Positions 6,802-16,982 of a stretch of 64,000 nucleotides of DNA are shown piece by piece. The position numbers and the translations under genes are program-made. Source of the DNA: an uncultured Psychroserpens sp. (GTDB taxonomy: Bacteria; Bacteroidota; Bacteroidia; Flavobacteriales; Flavobacteriaceae); assembly GCF_947503375.1 (NCBI RefSeq), contig NZ_CANNDQ010000002.1, forward strand, positions 186,001 through 250,000, written 5' to 3'. How positions within the stretch are numbered: position 1 is the first letter of the stretch; every line of letters begins with the position of its first letter. Below the pieces are notes generated by a model. It saw only the letters and a list, made by a program, of their open reading frames with translations, made no database searches and was not told the origin of the DNA.

Positions 6802-9180
6802 ATGAGAAAAATTACAGTCCTACATGTATTGCTATTACTTATGTTTTGTAGCGTACATTCTCAAACAACCAACTTACAGAAAGCGCAAAGCTATATTCAA
6901 AGTAAGGGTGAAGTATGCTTTACATTTACCGCTAATAGTGAGGCACAATTTCAAGAAATTGCTAACTTTTTATCTATTGGACATAAAATTAATAGAGAAA
7001 CTTTAGAAATTGAAGCCTATGCTAATGCAGAGACGTTTGATCAATTTTTAGCGTATGGATTACCATATACGGTTAACGAAAGTGATAACGAGTTCAATCC
7101 GAATTTTGATACTTTAGCTTGGGATGTAGATTGGAATGCTTATCCAACTTACACGCAATATGTAGCAAAAATGAACTATTTTGCTTCAACTTATCCAAAC
7201 TTATGTACACTTGAGTCTATAGGTAACACTAATAATGGTCGAGAATTATTAATGTTGAAAATTTCAGATAATGTTTCAACTAATGAAGCAGAGCCTGAGT
7301 TTATGTACACATCTTCTATGCATGGAAATGAATTAGCTGGTTTTCCTTTAATGATAAGATTAGCAGAATACTTATTATCAAATTACGGCTCAGATGCTGA
7401 GGTTGATAATATTGTTAATTCAACAGTCATTTATATAAATCCTTTAGCAAATCCTGATGGCGCCTACAGAGATACAGGCAATAACGTGATTAATAACCCA
7501 AGAAGGGGTAATGCAAATAATGTAGATTTAAATAGAAATTACGCAGATAACGTTGCTGGTATTCACTATGATGGTGTTTATGAAGTTGAAACTGTTGCGT
7601 TTATGAAATTTGAAGAAGCTCACGATATTGTGTTATCTGCAAATTTTCATGGTGGTATAGAATTAGTTAATTATCCTTATGATAACACATATGATCAACA
7701 TGCAGATCATGATTGGTTTGAATACATTTCTGTAGAATATGCAACTAACGCACAAAATAATAGCCCAGCTGGTTACATGACTGTTGATGAAGATTTTGAT
7801 GTTTACCCAAGCCCTGGTGTAACTCATGGTGCTGAATGGTATCGTGTATTTGGTGGTCGTCAAGACTATATGAACTTTTATAGAGGAGGTCGTGAGGTTG
7901 TTGTTGAACTGTCAAATACTAAATGGATTCAAGGGTCAGCTATTGATGCTCATTGGGATTACAATAAACAAGCTTTTTTAGATTACATGAAACAAGTAAA
8001 CTTTGGCTTTCAAGGAATTATAAGTGATGAATCTGGTAACCCGATCAAGGCAAAAGTTTCTATTGCTGGTCATGATAACCTGAACTCATTTATATTTTCA
8101 AATGAAGATTTTGGAGATTACTACAGGTTAATCAAAGGTGGAAGCTATAATGTTACTTTTGAAGCACCTGGTTATGTAACACAAAACATAAATGTAACTG
8201 TAACAGATAATATGAAGACCATACAAAATGTGACTATGGTAGCCTCTACTTCTACTCCAACATCTAATAATGTTACAATTAACGAAAATCAAAGCGCTTC
8301 TTTATCTGCAAGTGGTACAGGGACTATTAACTGGTATCAGAATGTAGATGACGATACACCTGTATATACTGGTGCGAATTACTCTACCCCTAATTTAACT
8401 ACAACAACTTCGTATTTCGTTGAAGACGAAATACCTGTTGCTAATGTTGGATCAACCAATTATAATGCCAATGGTGGTTTCTTCGCAGGTGGTACTGGAG
8501 ATCGATACTTAGTGTTTAATAATACACAGCCAGTAGAATTAGAACGTGTTACTATTAATGCGCAACAAGCAGGAGAAATGGAAATTCAATTACAAGACAG
8601 TAGTGGTAATACATTAGATTCTAGATTGATTTTGGTTGAATCTGCAGGTGTACAACAAATTGATTTGAACTTTTTTATTCCAGTTGGTAATGACATGAGA
8701 TTAGCTAGTACTGAAATGTCTAGTGGTTTTAGTCTATACAGAAACAACTCTGGCGCTACATACCCATATACTAATGGATCAATAACTATTACAAATAATA
8801 ACATCAACAACTTAGCATATTATTATTTCTTCTACGATTGGGAAATTGCATCTTTAAAAAGTGCAAGACAAGAAGTTGTAGTTACAGTTGAAGATACACT
8901 TGGTGTTGAAGAAAACACGATAGAAGCTGTAAGTATTTATCCAAATCCATTTACTAACTCAGTTACAATTAAACTACCAACTCAATCTACAAGCTCAAAC
9001 ATTGGTATTGAACTGTATGATGTGAGCGGTCGTTCAATTTTGAATATTGAAGAAGTAACTGTGAGTAATGGCCAATACAGTTTACAAAACATTGAAAACA
9101 TCTCAAGTGGTTCATACTTTATGAAAATAACTGATAATGAAACTAATAACCAAGTTGTAAAACGATTAATTAAACAATAA
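6802..9180 (+). CDS. M14 family zinc carboxypeptidase, T9SS-secreted
   Basis: The 792-residue protein has a signal peptide (MRKITVLHVLLLLMFCSVHS). A peptidase M14 domain spans about residues 115-395. Zinc ligands fit H174 and E177 (SMHGNELAG) and H283 (NFHGG), and E369 in VVVELSNTKW fits the catalytic glutamate. A carboxypeptidase regulatory-like beta domain follows (about 398-475, GFQGIISDESGNPIKAKVSI), then an Ig-like T9SS-associated domain (about 490-545). The C-terminal sorting domain starts at SIYPNPF (about 711) and ends in KRLIKQ. It should be exported across the outer membrane and attached or released by the type IX system, where it trims peptides. Upstream is a 20-bp-spaced direct repeat; a terminator follows. 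Confidence 0.93.
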   Translation: MRKITVLHVLLLLMFCSVHSQTTNLQKAQSYIQSKGEVCFTFTANSEAQFQEIANFLSIGHKINRETLEIEAYANAETFDQFLAYGLPYTVNESDNEFNPNFDTLAWDVDWNAYPTYTQYVAKMNYFASTYPNLCTLESIGNTNNGRELLMLKISDNVSTNEAEPEFMYTSSMHGNELAGFPLMIRLAEYLLSNYGSDAEVDNIVNSTVIYINPLANPDGAYRDTGNNVINNPRRGNANNVDLNRNYADNVAGIHYDGVYEVETVAFMKFEEAHDIVLSANFHGGIELVNYPYDNTYDQHADHDWFEYISVEYATNAQNNSPAGYMTVDEDFDVYPSPGVTHGAEWYRVFGGRQDYMNFYRGGREVVVELSNTKWIQGSAIDAHWDYNKQAFLDYMKQVNFGFQGIISDESGNPIKAKVSIAGHDNLNSFIFSNEDFGDYYRLIKGGSYNVTFEAPGYVTQNINVTVTDNMKTIQNVTMVASTSTPTSNNVTINENQSASLSASGTGTINWYQNVDDDTPVYTGANYSTPNLTTTTSYFVEDEIPVANVGSTNYNANGGFFAGGTGDRYLVFNNTQPVELERVTINAQQAGEMEIQLQDSSGNTLDSRLILVESAGVQQIDLNFFIPVGNDMRLASTEMSSGFSLYRNNSGATYPYTNGSITITNNNINNLAYYYFFYDWEIASLKSARQEVVVTVEDTLGVEENTIEAVSIYPNPFTNSVTIKLPTQSTSSNIGIELYDVSGRSILNIEEVTVSNGQYSLQNIENISSGSYFMKITDNETNNQVVKRLIKQ

Positions 9181-9198
9181 ATCGTCCAAACATCATAT

Positions 9199-9233
9199 AA
9201 AAAGGCTGAAATTATAATAATTTCAGCCTTTTT
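9199..9233 (+). terminator. Rho-independent terminator after the M14 peptidase gene
   Basis: AAAAAGGCTGAAATTAT pairs with ATAATTTCAGCCTTTTT, a long stem ending in a T run, 19 bases after the stop codon. Confidence 0.9.
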
Positions 9234-9270
9234 AAGTTATTGAAAATCAAATATATAAAAATATTAAATA

Positions 9271-9318
9271 CATTTCATCGAATTTATTTGCATTTCATGG
9301 AGTAACCGCCTATATTTG
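9271..9318 (+). promoter_or_regulatory. Promoter with 20-bp-spaced direct repeat
   Basis: CATTTCATCG (9271-9280) and CATTTCATGG (9291-9300) are direct repeats 20 bases apart. Between them TTTG (9287-9290) and, 20 bases further, TATATTTG (9311-9318) fit the Bacteroidota -33/-7 promoter. The second half-site directly follows the -33 box, so a protein bound here would contact RNA polymerase or block it. The phasing of half-site to -33 box equals that at 20019-20063. Confidence 0.65.
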
Positions 9319-9359
9319 AACTTTAAATTAATTAGTCCCAAACTAAAATTTAACCGCTT

Positions 9360-12300
9360 ATGAAAATTTCTACATTACTACAGGTAAAGTATGCAATATT
9401 ATTTAGCATACTATTTACGACAAGTTTGTCATTTTCTCAAACTACCTTAGGCTCATACGATTTTGAATCCGGGCTTCAAGGATGGATAGACGGAGGGTCT
9501 GACTCTGGTCTATTAAATAATGCATCATACTCTTGTGCTGGTTCTCGTTCTATTTACACAAAAGACGATACGACAGCTAGTAATAGAACTACATCTCCAA
9601 CCTTTGATTTAACACCATACACAAGTGTAGATTTCTCTTTCTGTGTAACTTTTGCTGCAGTAGATAATGGTGAAGGTTTCCGTCTAGAATTTTTTGACGG
9701 AACAACTTGGCAACTACTATATACATACACAAGAGGTGTAGATTTTACAACAGTTGGTGCTGGAGTGAATTATAACTTTACTTACAATGTAGATTCAGCA
9801 ACCTACACTTTTGCAGTAGATTCAAGATTTAGAATATCTAGTACAGCTAGTGCAAATGGAGAATATAGTATTCTTGATGATATACTAATTGAGGCATACT
9901 CTCCTGCTGGTCCTGAAATAGAAATTACTGGTAACGGAACTATTATTGCAGATGGAGACACTACACCAAGTGCAGCAGATGATACTGATTTTGGTTCTAT
10001 TGCCATGCCTGGTTCTACTCCAACAACTTTTACAATTAACAACATAGGTAATCAGCCTTTAAACTTAACAAGTTTACCGTTTAATGTAATTATTGGTGGT
10101 GCAAATCCTGGAGATTTCTTAGTGACAACTTATCCAGCAAGTACTATTAATGCTGGTAATAGTTCAAATTTTACGATAACATTCACGCCATCTGCTGCAG
10201 GATTAAGAACAGCTACTGTAACCATAGCTAATGATGACAGTAATGAAAACCCATACAATTTCAGTATTCAAGGTACAGGCTTTATTCCTGCTCCAGAAAT
10301 GAATGTCACCGGAAATGGTACAACCATAAATGATGGAGATCCAACTCCTAGCGTTGCAGACGATACTGATTTTGGATCTGTAGATGTCTCAGGAGCGACT
10401 CAAGTTAATACATTTACAATACAAAACACTGGAAATGCAAATCTTACAATAGGTGCCATTACAATTTCAGGTGCCAACTCTGGAGATTTTACAGTAACTG
10501 CTAACCCAAGCGGAACAGTTAACGCTTCTGGTAGTACAACATTTGACATCACATTCGACCCAAGTGCTACGGGTTTAAGAACAGCCACCGTTAGCATTGT
10601 TAATTCTGATGCTGATGAAAATCCATACAATTTCAATATTCAAGGTACTGGAATAGTACCAACATACTCGCAAGTAACTGTAGATGTAGATTGGCCAAAT
10701 TGGTCTTCTGAGAATAGAGTTGAAATTTACTCTCCATCTGGAACTTTACTAACCACAATAGATAATGGATATACAGGTGGTACAAATAACAGTTATTCTA
10801 CAACAGTAGATCTTGGATGTTTAATAGACCTTAACAACTATTATTTTATCATGTATGATACATTTAATGATGGTTGGAATGGTGCCGATAATATAACCAT
10901 AACGGTTGGTGGTACTGCTGTGATAAATCAAAATGGTGATGCAGCTACTTCCGGAGGAACTACAGTATTCTTCAATGTAAGTGGTGGTTCCGGAGGTTCA
11001 GAAATTTCAATCTCTGGTAATGGTCAAGAAATTGCAGATAACGATGTAACGCCTTCTGCTGTTGACGATACAAATTTTGGAACTGTTGGCGTAGGTTCAA
11101 GTACAGCCAATACCTTTACTATAGATAATTTTGGTTGTGTAGGTACATTAAATTTACTTGGTATCTCTCCATATATTACAATTACTGGCACCAATCCTGG
11201 AGATTTTTCTGTTACTGCTATCCCTCCAAATTCAATTGCTAGTTCAGGCAGTACAACCTTTGAAATTACATTTACACCTACAGCTGGTGGTATACGAACA
11301 GCTGATGTAACAATACTTAACAATGATTCTGATGAAGGCACTTATAATTTTAGAGTTCAAGGTAATGGCTCTGCGCCATTGACCGAAGGACCAGGAGGAG
11401 TGACTTCAGACCTACAGCTTTGGCTTAAAGGTACAGATGGACTTGGTTATACTGATGGACAATCTGTAAGTATTTGGTATGATCAAGGACGTGGTGCTGA
11501 TGCTACTGTAAATACGCCTGGTCAGGAGCCAACTTATTATGACAATATAACTAGTAATATCAATTTTAATCCAGTTGTTGATTTTGATAATGACTATAGC
11601 ACAGTGCCAATTGACAGTGATTTCTCTTATGATGATACCTCAACTCAATTCTTAGAAGGTACTAGCGGATATTATTCGCAAGATGTATTTGTTGTTCTTA
11701 TTCCTGATGTAACAGTAAATGCTAGTTTTGGAAGTATGGACGTGTTTTGTGGCGATGAGGATTTCACAACAAATAATACAGATGCAACTGGAATTGGTTT
11801 AGGAAGATATACCGTACGTTTTTCAAATGAAATTTTGTGCTATGCTCATGGTCCAACTAGTAGTGGTGATGGGTATGGTGTAGCTGAAATTGGTACAGGT
11901 AATACTTATTCTAATGCAGGTATTATAAATGCTAGAAATAACTTAGCTGCATCTCAACAAGAATTATATTATAATGCAAATAATAGAGAAACCAATCAAA
12001 ATGATGTAGCAGATTTTGCAAACGTAAATGATGCCAGATATTGGATTGGTCGTAGTGAAGGCTGGGAAGCTAGTACAGATGCACGTATTGCCGAGATTAT
12101 TACTTTTTCTTCAAGAAAAGATGATGCAGATTTAACTAGAGAACGCAATAGGATACAGTCTTATCTGGCCATTAAATACGGAATTACTTTAGGTGTAAAT
12201 GGTACATCTCAAGACTATGTTGATAGTGATGGAACCGTTATTTGGGACCAATCAGCAAATACAGGCTACAATTATGACATTGCAGGTATAGGTAGGAATG

Positions 12301-15300
12301 ATGTATCAGACTTGAATCAAAAACAATCAAGAAGTGTTAATAATGCAACAGATGCAGGTGGACGTATAGAAGGTATTCTTACTATAGGTTTAACAGACAT
12401 ATACGACACCAATAATTTAAACCAAGCTAGCAACCCTACAACATTTAATGATAAGGAGTTTTTAGTATGGGGAAATAATGGTGCAGACCTTAACTTAGCA
12501 TCATCAACTATTACTGTAAATATGAGTTCTGGTATCACACCAGCCTTGACAACAGATGTTAGTTTTACAGCAATGCAGCGAGTTTGGAAAGTTGTTGAAA
12601 ACGGTGGAGACATTCCTACAGCAAAAGTAAGAATTCCGCAAAATGCAATTCGTAATATTACACCTCCAGGAAGCTATTACATGTTTATTTCTGATACAGG
12701 AATTTTTGATCCTACAGCAGATTACAGAGTAATGACTCCTGATGGTAGTGGAAATTTAGAAACTGAATACGATTTTGACAATACAAAATATATCACTTTT
12801 GGTTATGCGCCTCAAGTTGTTGTTGAACGTTCTATCTATTTTGATGGTGCTGTTGACTATGTAGACATGGAAGATGCACTAGACTTAAACCCAAGTGAAT
12901 TTACAATATCAGCTTGGATCAAAAGAGATGCTGCCGATGTTGGTACGAAATCGATCTTATCTAAAAGAAATACAGCATTTACGCAAGGTTATGATCTAAG
13001 AATTCTTAATAATAATAGCATACAGATGTTCTGGAAAAATGGTAGTGGTGATCAAATCTTAACATCACTTATTTCTATACCAGATGATGAATGGCATCAT
13101 GTAGCTGTAACTTATGACGGTACAAATGCTATACTTTATATTGACGGCGTGATAGCAAGACAACAAGCAAGATCTGCTCCTGTTGCTACTAATGAATCTT
13201 TCTACATTGCTGCTGCTGGTAAAGGAACTCCAGTGCAACACTTTAGAGGTAACATAGACGAAGTTAGAGTTTGGGATAGACGACTTACCGAAAATCAACT
13301 TAGATTTATCATGAATCAAGAAATTCAAGATAACTCTACCATAGTTGCTGGCACAGTATTACCAACAACCATTACTAAAAATGAAGTAAACACCATTCCT
13401 TGGTCTGACTTGGCTGGATATTATCCAATGTCTGTTTATACATACACAAATACTGAAGATGCTTCAGGCAAAGGAAATCAAGGTGCTTTAAGAAACTTGA
13501 ATACGGTTGATAGACAAACTGCACCTCTACCATACGAATCTACACAAACAGGTAATTGGGGCAACTCAAGTACTTGGGCCAATGGAAGCATTCAAACCAC
13601 ACCTGGTACAACATCTTTGGTTGATAATACGGTTACCGTAGATTGGAACATAGTTAGAACCAATCATGATGTAACAATTGTTAATGATTCAGATTTACCA
13701 GCTGGCAAAAATGGTAATAGAACACTACTAGGTCTTATGGTTGATAGTAACGAGCTAGAAATTAGTGGAGTTACTAATACAAGTACTAATACAGGTTATG
13801 GACTAACTGTTAGCCATTATTTGGACTTAACAGGTACTATTGATCTAGAAGGCGAATCACAATTGATACAAACAACAAATAGTGATCTAGTTGTTGCGAG
13901 TTCTGGTCGCCTAGAACGTGACCAACAAGGAACTGCAGATACTTATACTTACAATTACTGGTCGTCGCCTGTAGGAGATGCAGATCAAGAAACGAATGAG
14001 TTTAGCTACACTTTACCAGATGTCATGCAAGGTATAGGCTTCTTAACCTCGGGTTATGATGGTTCAGCTAGTCCATTACGTATTGCTGATTACTGGATAT
14101 GGAAATTCGCAAATCTGCCGGATGACGATTATTCTGCATGGCAACATACAAGAAGTACTGGTACTGTTCTTGCTGGTGAAGGATTCACTATGAAAGGGCC
14201 AGGGACAGGTGCTTTGACAGATGATCAGAACTACGTCTTTAGAGGAAAACCAAATAATGGTCATATTGATTTAGCGATTACTGCTGGAAATGATTACCTT
14301 GTTGGTAACCCATACCCTTCAGCAATTGACGCCGTAGAATTTATAAATGATAATGCTGGAGTAATAGATGGTACACTCTATTTCTGGGAACATTGGGGAG
14401 GTGGATCACATATCCTATCTGAATACCAAGGTGGTTATGCATTACTTAACTTATCTGGTGGTAGCCCTTCAGCAACTCAAGGTGTTCCAGATCCTGATGT
14501 GAGTAATGTGAATGCACCAAGAAAAACACCAGGTAGATATATCCCAGTAAACCAAGGATTCTTTGTTGTAGCAGGTGGTGGTGGTCAGATTACATTTGAA
14601 AATGACCAGCGTATCTTTCAAAAAGAAGATGGTACATTAAATGGCAGCTCTGTTTTCTTAAGAAATGCTGAAAATACAAATAATGGTCAAGGTGAAGCTA
14701 ACACTGGAGATAACAGAATGAAGTTTAGAATTGGTATTTACACAGTAAATACAATTCAGCGTCAACTATTACTAACCATTGATGAAAATGCAACTACAGG
14801 TGTAGATTTTGGTTACGATGGTAAACTTTATGAAGAACAGGTCGATGATATGTTCTGGATGATAAATAATGAAAAGTACACTATACAAGGTAGTAATGAA
14901 GTTGAATTAGAAACAGTATATCCTTTAGGTATTACTGTTGATAATACTGGTTTAAATACGATTTCTATTAACAGACTCGAAAATGTGCCTGACGAGTTAG
15001 ACATATTTATTCATGATAAATCAGATAATACATATCATAACTTAAGAGAAAATGATTTTCAAATCCATTTAAATGCTGGTGAATATCTAGACCGATTTGA
15101 AATGACTTTCAGAGATGCTAATGAAACACTAAGCGTTGAAGAAAGCGAATTAGATGATCTTGAGGTATACTACTCAAATGAAAATGAGAGTCTTGTATTA
15201 CTCAATCCTAATTATAAAGATGTAAAGTCTATTGAATTATTCAACATTGTTGGACAGTCGATTACAACCCTTGAAGATATTTCAGAACTGGACTATTCTG

Positions 15301-15395
15301 AATATAAAGTTAAGAACTTAAGCACCGGAACGTACATTGTTAAATTATATACTGTAAGCGGTTCAGTATCTAAACAAGTTTTAGTGAAAAAATAG
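9360..15395 (+). CDS. Giant modular surface protein: anchor-D repeats, LamG, T9SS tail
   Basis: This 2011-residue protein has a signal peptide (MKISTLLQVKYAILFSILFT, ending LSFSQ). Three choice-of-anchor D / abnormal-spindle-like beta repeats start near residues 185, 310 and 547; each begins ..ITGNGT/ISGNGQ..D.TPS..DDT.FG and ends N.D..E..YNF.IQG.G. A short beta domain (about 436-540) separates the second and third. Residues about 680-1145 resemble the DUF8202-type region (LQLWLKGTDG at the start, RIQSYLAIKYGITL near 930). A LamG/concanavalin-like domain is at about 1159-1320 (FDGAVDYVDM, WHHVAVTYDGTNAILYIDG, DEVRVWDRRL). The T9SS sorting domain starts near 1924 and ends SKQVLVKK. Likely a cell-surface adhesin or polysaccharide-binding protein; the ligand is unknown. 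Confidence 0.9.
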   Translation: MKISTLLQVKYAILFSILFTTSLSFSQTTLGSYDFESGLQGWIDGGSDSGLLNNASYSCAGSRSIYTKDDTTASNRTTSPTFDLTPYTSVDFSFCVTFAAVDNGEGFRLEFFDGTTWQLLYTYTRGVDFTTVGAGVNYNFTYNVDSATYTFAVDSRFRISSTASANGEYSILDDILIEAYSPAGPEIEITGNGTIIADGDTTPSAADDTDFGSIAMPGSTPTTFTINNIGNQPLNLTSLPFNVIIGGANPGDFLVTTYPASTINAGNSSNFTITFTPSAAGLRTATVTIANDDSNENPYNFSIQGTGFIPAPEMNVTGNGTTINDGDPTPSVADDTDFGSVDVSGATQVNTFTIQNTGNANLTIGAITISGANSGDFTVTANPSGTVNASGSTTFDITFDPSATGLRTATVSIVNSDADENPYNFNIQGTGIVPTYSQVTVDVDWPNWSSENRVEIYSPSGTLLTTIDNGYTGGTNNSYSTTVDLGCLIDLNNYYFIMYDTFNDGWNGADNITITVGGTAVINQNGDAATSGGTTVFFNVSGGSGGSEISISGNGQEIADNDVTPSAVDDTNFGTVGVGSSTANTFTIDNFGCVGTLNLLGISPYITITGTNPGDFSVTAIPPNSIASSGSTTFEITFTPTAGGIRTADVTILNNDSDEGTYNFRVQGNGSAPLTEGPGGVTSDLQLWLKGTDGLGYTDGQSVSIWYDQGRGADATVNTPGQEPTYYDNITSNINFNPVVDFDNDYSTVPIDSDFSYDDTSTQFLEGTSGYYSQDVFVVLIPDVTVNASFGSMDVFCGDEDFTTNNTDATGIGLGRYTVRFSNEILCYAHGPTSSGDGYGVAEIGTGNTYSNAGIINARNNLAASQQELYYNANNRETNQNDVADFANVNDARYWIGRSEGWEASTDARIAEIITFSSRKDDADLTRERNRIQSYLAIKYGITLGVNGTSQDYVDSDGTVIWDQSANTGYNYDIAGIGRNDVSDLNQKQSRSVNNATDAGGRIEGILTIGLTDIYDTNNLNQASNPTTFNDKEFLVWGNNGADLNLASSTITVNMSSGITPALTTDVSFTAMQRVWKVVENGGDIPTAKVRIPQNAIRNITPPGSYYMFISDTGIFDPTADYRVMTPDGSGNLETEYDFDNTKYITFGYAPQVVVERSIYFDGAVDYVDMEDALDLNPSEFTISAWIKRDAADVGTKSILSKRNTAFTQGYDLRILNNNSIQMFWKNGSGDQILTSLISIPDDEWHHVAVTYDGTNAILYIDGVIARQQARSAPVATNESFYIAAAGKGTPVQHFRGNIDEVRVWDRRLTENQLRFIMNQEIQDNSTIVAGTVLPTTITKNEVNTIPWSDLAGYYPMSVYTYTNTEDASGKGNQGALRNLNTVDRQTAPLPYESTQTGNWGNSSTWANGSIQTTPGTTSLVDNTVTVDWNIVRTNHDVTIVNDSDLPAGKNGNRTLLGLMVDSNELEISGVTNTSTNTGYGLTVSHYLDLTGTIDLEGESQLIQTTNSDLVVASSGRLERDQQGTADTYTYNYWSSPVGDADQETNEFSYTLPDVMQGIGFLTSGYDGSASPLRIADYWIWKFANLPDDDYSAWQHTRSTGTVLAGEGFTMKGPGTGALTDDQNYVFRGKPNNGHIDLAITAGNDYLVGNPYPSAIDAVEFINDNAGVIDGTLYFWEHWGGGSHILSEYQGGYALLNLSGGSPSATQGVPDPDVSNVNAPRKTPGRYIPVNQGFFVVAGGGGQITFENDQRIFQKEDGTLNGSSVFLRNAENTNNGQGEANTGDNRMKFRIGIYTVNTIQRQLLLTIDENATTGVDFGYDGKLYEEQVDDMFWMINNEKYTIQGSNEVELETVYPLGITVDNTGLNTISINRLENVPDELDIFIHDKSDNTYHNLRENDFQIHLNAGEYLDRFEMTFRDANETLSVEESELDDLEVYYSNENESLVLLNPNYKDVKSIELFNIVGQSITTLEDISELDYSEYKVKNLSTGTYIVKLYTVSGSVSKQVLVKK

Positions 15396-15427
15396 ACCCA
15401 AATCTACCTTATTCTTAACTGAAAAAT

Positions 15428-15453
15428 AGCCTCAAATTTCTTTGAGGCTTTTT
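15428..15453. terminator. Bidirectional terminator between the giant protein gene and hisS
   Basis: AGCCTCAAA (15428-15436) pairs with TTTGAGGCT (15441-15449) and is followed by a T run on the plus strand; an A-rich flank precedes it, giving Ts for the minus strand as well. It lies between two convergent genes and abuts the hisS stop codon. Confidence 0.85.
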
Positions 15454-16824
15454 TTATTTTAAAGCGTTTAACAATTCGGCGAGAGAGAGTTGTTCTTGGT
15501 TACCAGTAGCCATGTTCTTTAAGGTATAAGTACCAGCATTCATTTCAGATTCGCCTAAAAGCACTACATAAGGAATATTGCGCTTATTCGCATAATTAAA
15601 TTGTTTGATGGCTTTTTTATTATCAGGAAATAATTCAGCACTAACACCTTCATCTCTAAGTTGAGCAATTGCTTTCATACTAGCCATAGCTTCTGCTTCT
15701 CCAAAATTGATAAACAACACTTTTACTGTATTAGTAATCGTTTCAGGAAACAATTGTAAATCTTCAAGCACTAACGCTATTCGATCCAAACCAAAACTAA
15801 TACCAACACCACTCATGTCATTAAGTCCGAAGATTCCTGTAAGATCATCATAGCGACCTCCACCTCCAATGGAGCCCATGTTTACACCTTCTGGAGCAGC
15901 AACTTCAAAGATGGCTCCTGTATAGTAATTAAGTCCGCGTGCAAGTGTTACATCTAATTGTAGTGTTGCCGTTTTCAATTGAAGTGTTGAAATAGCAGTA
16001 TTAATAAATTCTAACTCTTCAATCCCTTTTTTACCATTTTCAGATGAATTTAAAATAGATTTGAGTTCGGTGATTTGCGTACCAAAATTACCAGTTAAAC
16101 GAAACAACGGTTGCAATTTCTCTATTCCAATTTGAGGAATTCCTTTACTCAACATCTCTTCTTTAACCTTCTCCTCTCCTATTTTATCTAACTTATCTAA
16201 AGCCACCGTAAAATCGATGAGTTTGTCTTGAGCGCCAATTACTTCAGCAATACCAGATAATATTTTTCTATTGTTAATTTTTATCGTTACACCATCTAGG
16301 CTTAAGGCTGTAAAAACGGCATCATATAATTGTACGAACTCTACCTCTTGCCACAACGAATTGCTACCAACCACATCTGCATCGCATTGATAAAATTCTC
16401 TAAAACGTCCTTTTTGTGGTCGATCTGCTCGCCAAACCGGTTGAATTTGATAGCGTTTAAATGGAAAATCGATCTCATTTTGATGCTGTACCACGTACCT
16501 AGCGAATGGTACTGTTAAATCGTAACGCAAGGCTTTTTCTGAAATGCTTGATGTAATTTTATTTGAGTCCTTTGTGTCATACAAGCTATTATCTACTTTA
16601 CTTAAGTAATCTCCAGAGTTCAATATCTTAAAGATTAAACGATCGCCTTCATCACCATATTTTCCCATCAAGGTACTTGAGTTTTCAAAACTTGGTGTCT
16701 CAATCGGTTGAAATCCGAAAGTTTCAAACTGCGTTTTAATTGTATCAAAAATATAATTTCGCTTTGCAACTTCAACAGGATTAAAATCTCTCGTTCCCTT
16801 TGGTATACTTGGTTTCTGCGCCAT
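15454..16824 (-). CDS. hisS: Histidine--tRNA ligase
   Basis: The 456-residue class II aminoacyl-tRNA synthetase charges tRNA-His with histidine in the cytoplasm. Motif 1 region is [19 protein letters not shown]. Motif 2 fits [20 protein letters not shown]. The HisA signature fits [14 protein letters not shown], and motif 3 fits GGGGRYDDL plus [16 protein letters not shown]. The C-terminal part ([14 protein letters not shown] onward) is the anticodon-binding domain. Its length is normal for Bacteroidota. It is transcribed alone, convergent with the gene to its left and divergent from the permease gene to its right. Confidence 0.98.
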   Translation of the reverse strand: MAQKPSIPKGTRDFNPVEVAKRNYIFDTIKTQFETFGFQPIETPSFENSSTLMGKYGDEGDRLIFKILNSGDYLSKVDNSLYDTKDSNKITSSISEKALRYDLTVPFARYVVQHQNEIDFPFKRYQIQPVWRADRPQKGRFREFYQCDADVVGSNSLWQEVEFVQLYDAVFTALSLDGVTIKINNRKILSGIAEVIGAQDKLIDFTVALDKLDKIGEEKVKEEMLSKGIPQIGIEKLQPLFRLTGNFGTQITELKSILNSSENGKKGIEELEFINTAISTLQLKTATLQLDVTLARGLNYYTGAIFEVAAPEGVNMGSIGGGGRYDDLTGIFGLNDMSGVGISFGLDRIALVLEDLQLFPETITNTVKVLFINFGEAEAMASMKAIAQLRDEGVSAELFPDNKKAIKQFNYANKRNIPYVVLLGESEMNAGTYTLKNMATGNQEQLSLAELLNALK

Positions 16825-16982
16825 AATCGTGTCTCACAAAATGAGAAGCTATTTAAATGTGGATGTAATTTTTCACAAAAATATTATAATTTTTATAGGC
16901 AAAGCCAAGTTATTTCAATTTTATAGTAACTTTATAGGTGTTTTGTAGTCTTACAATAAAACGCAACAGCCAAATATTCACC

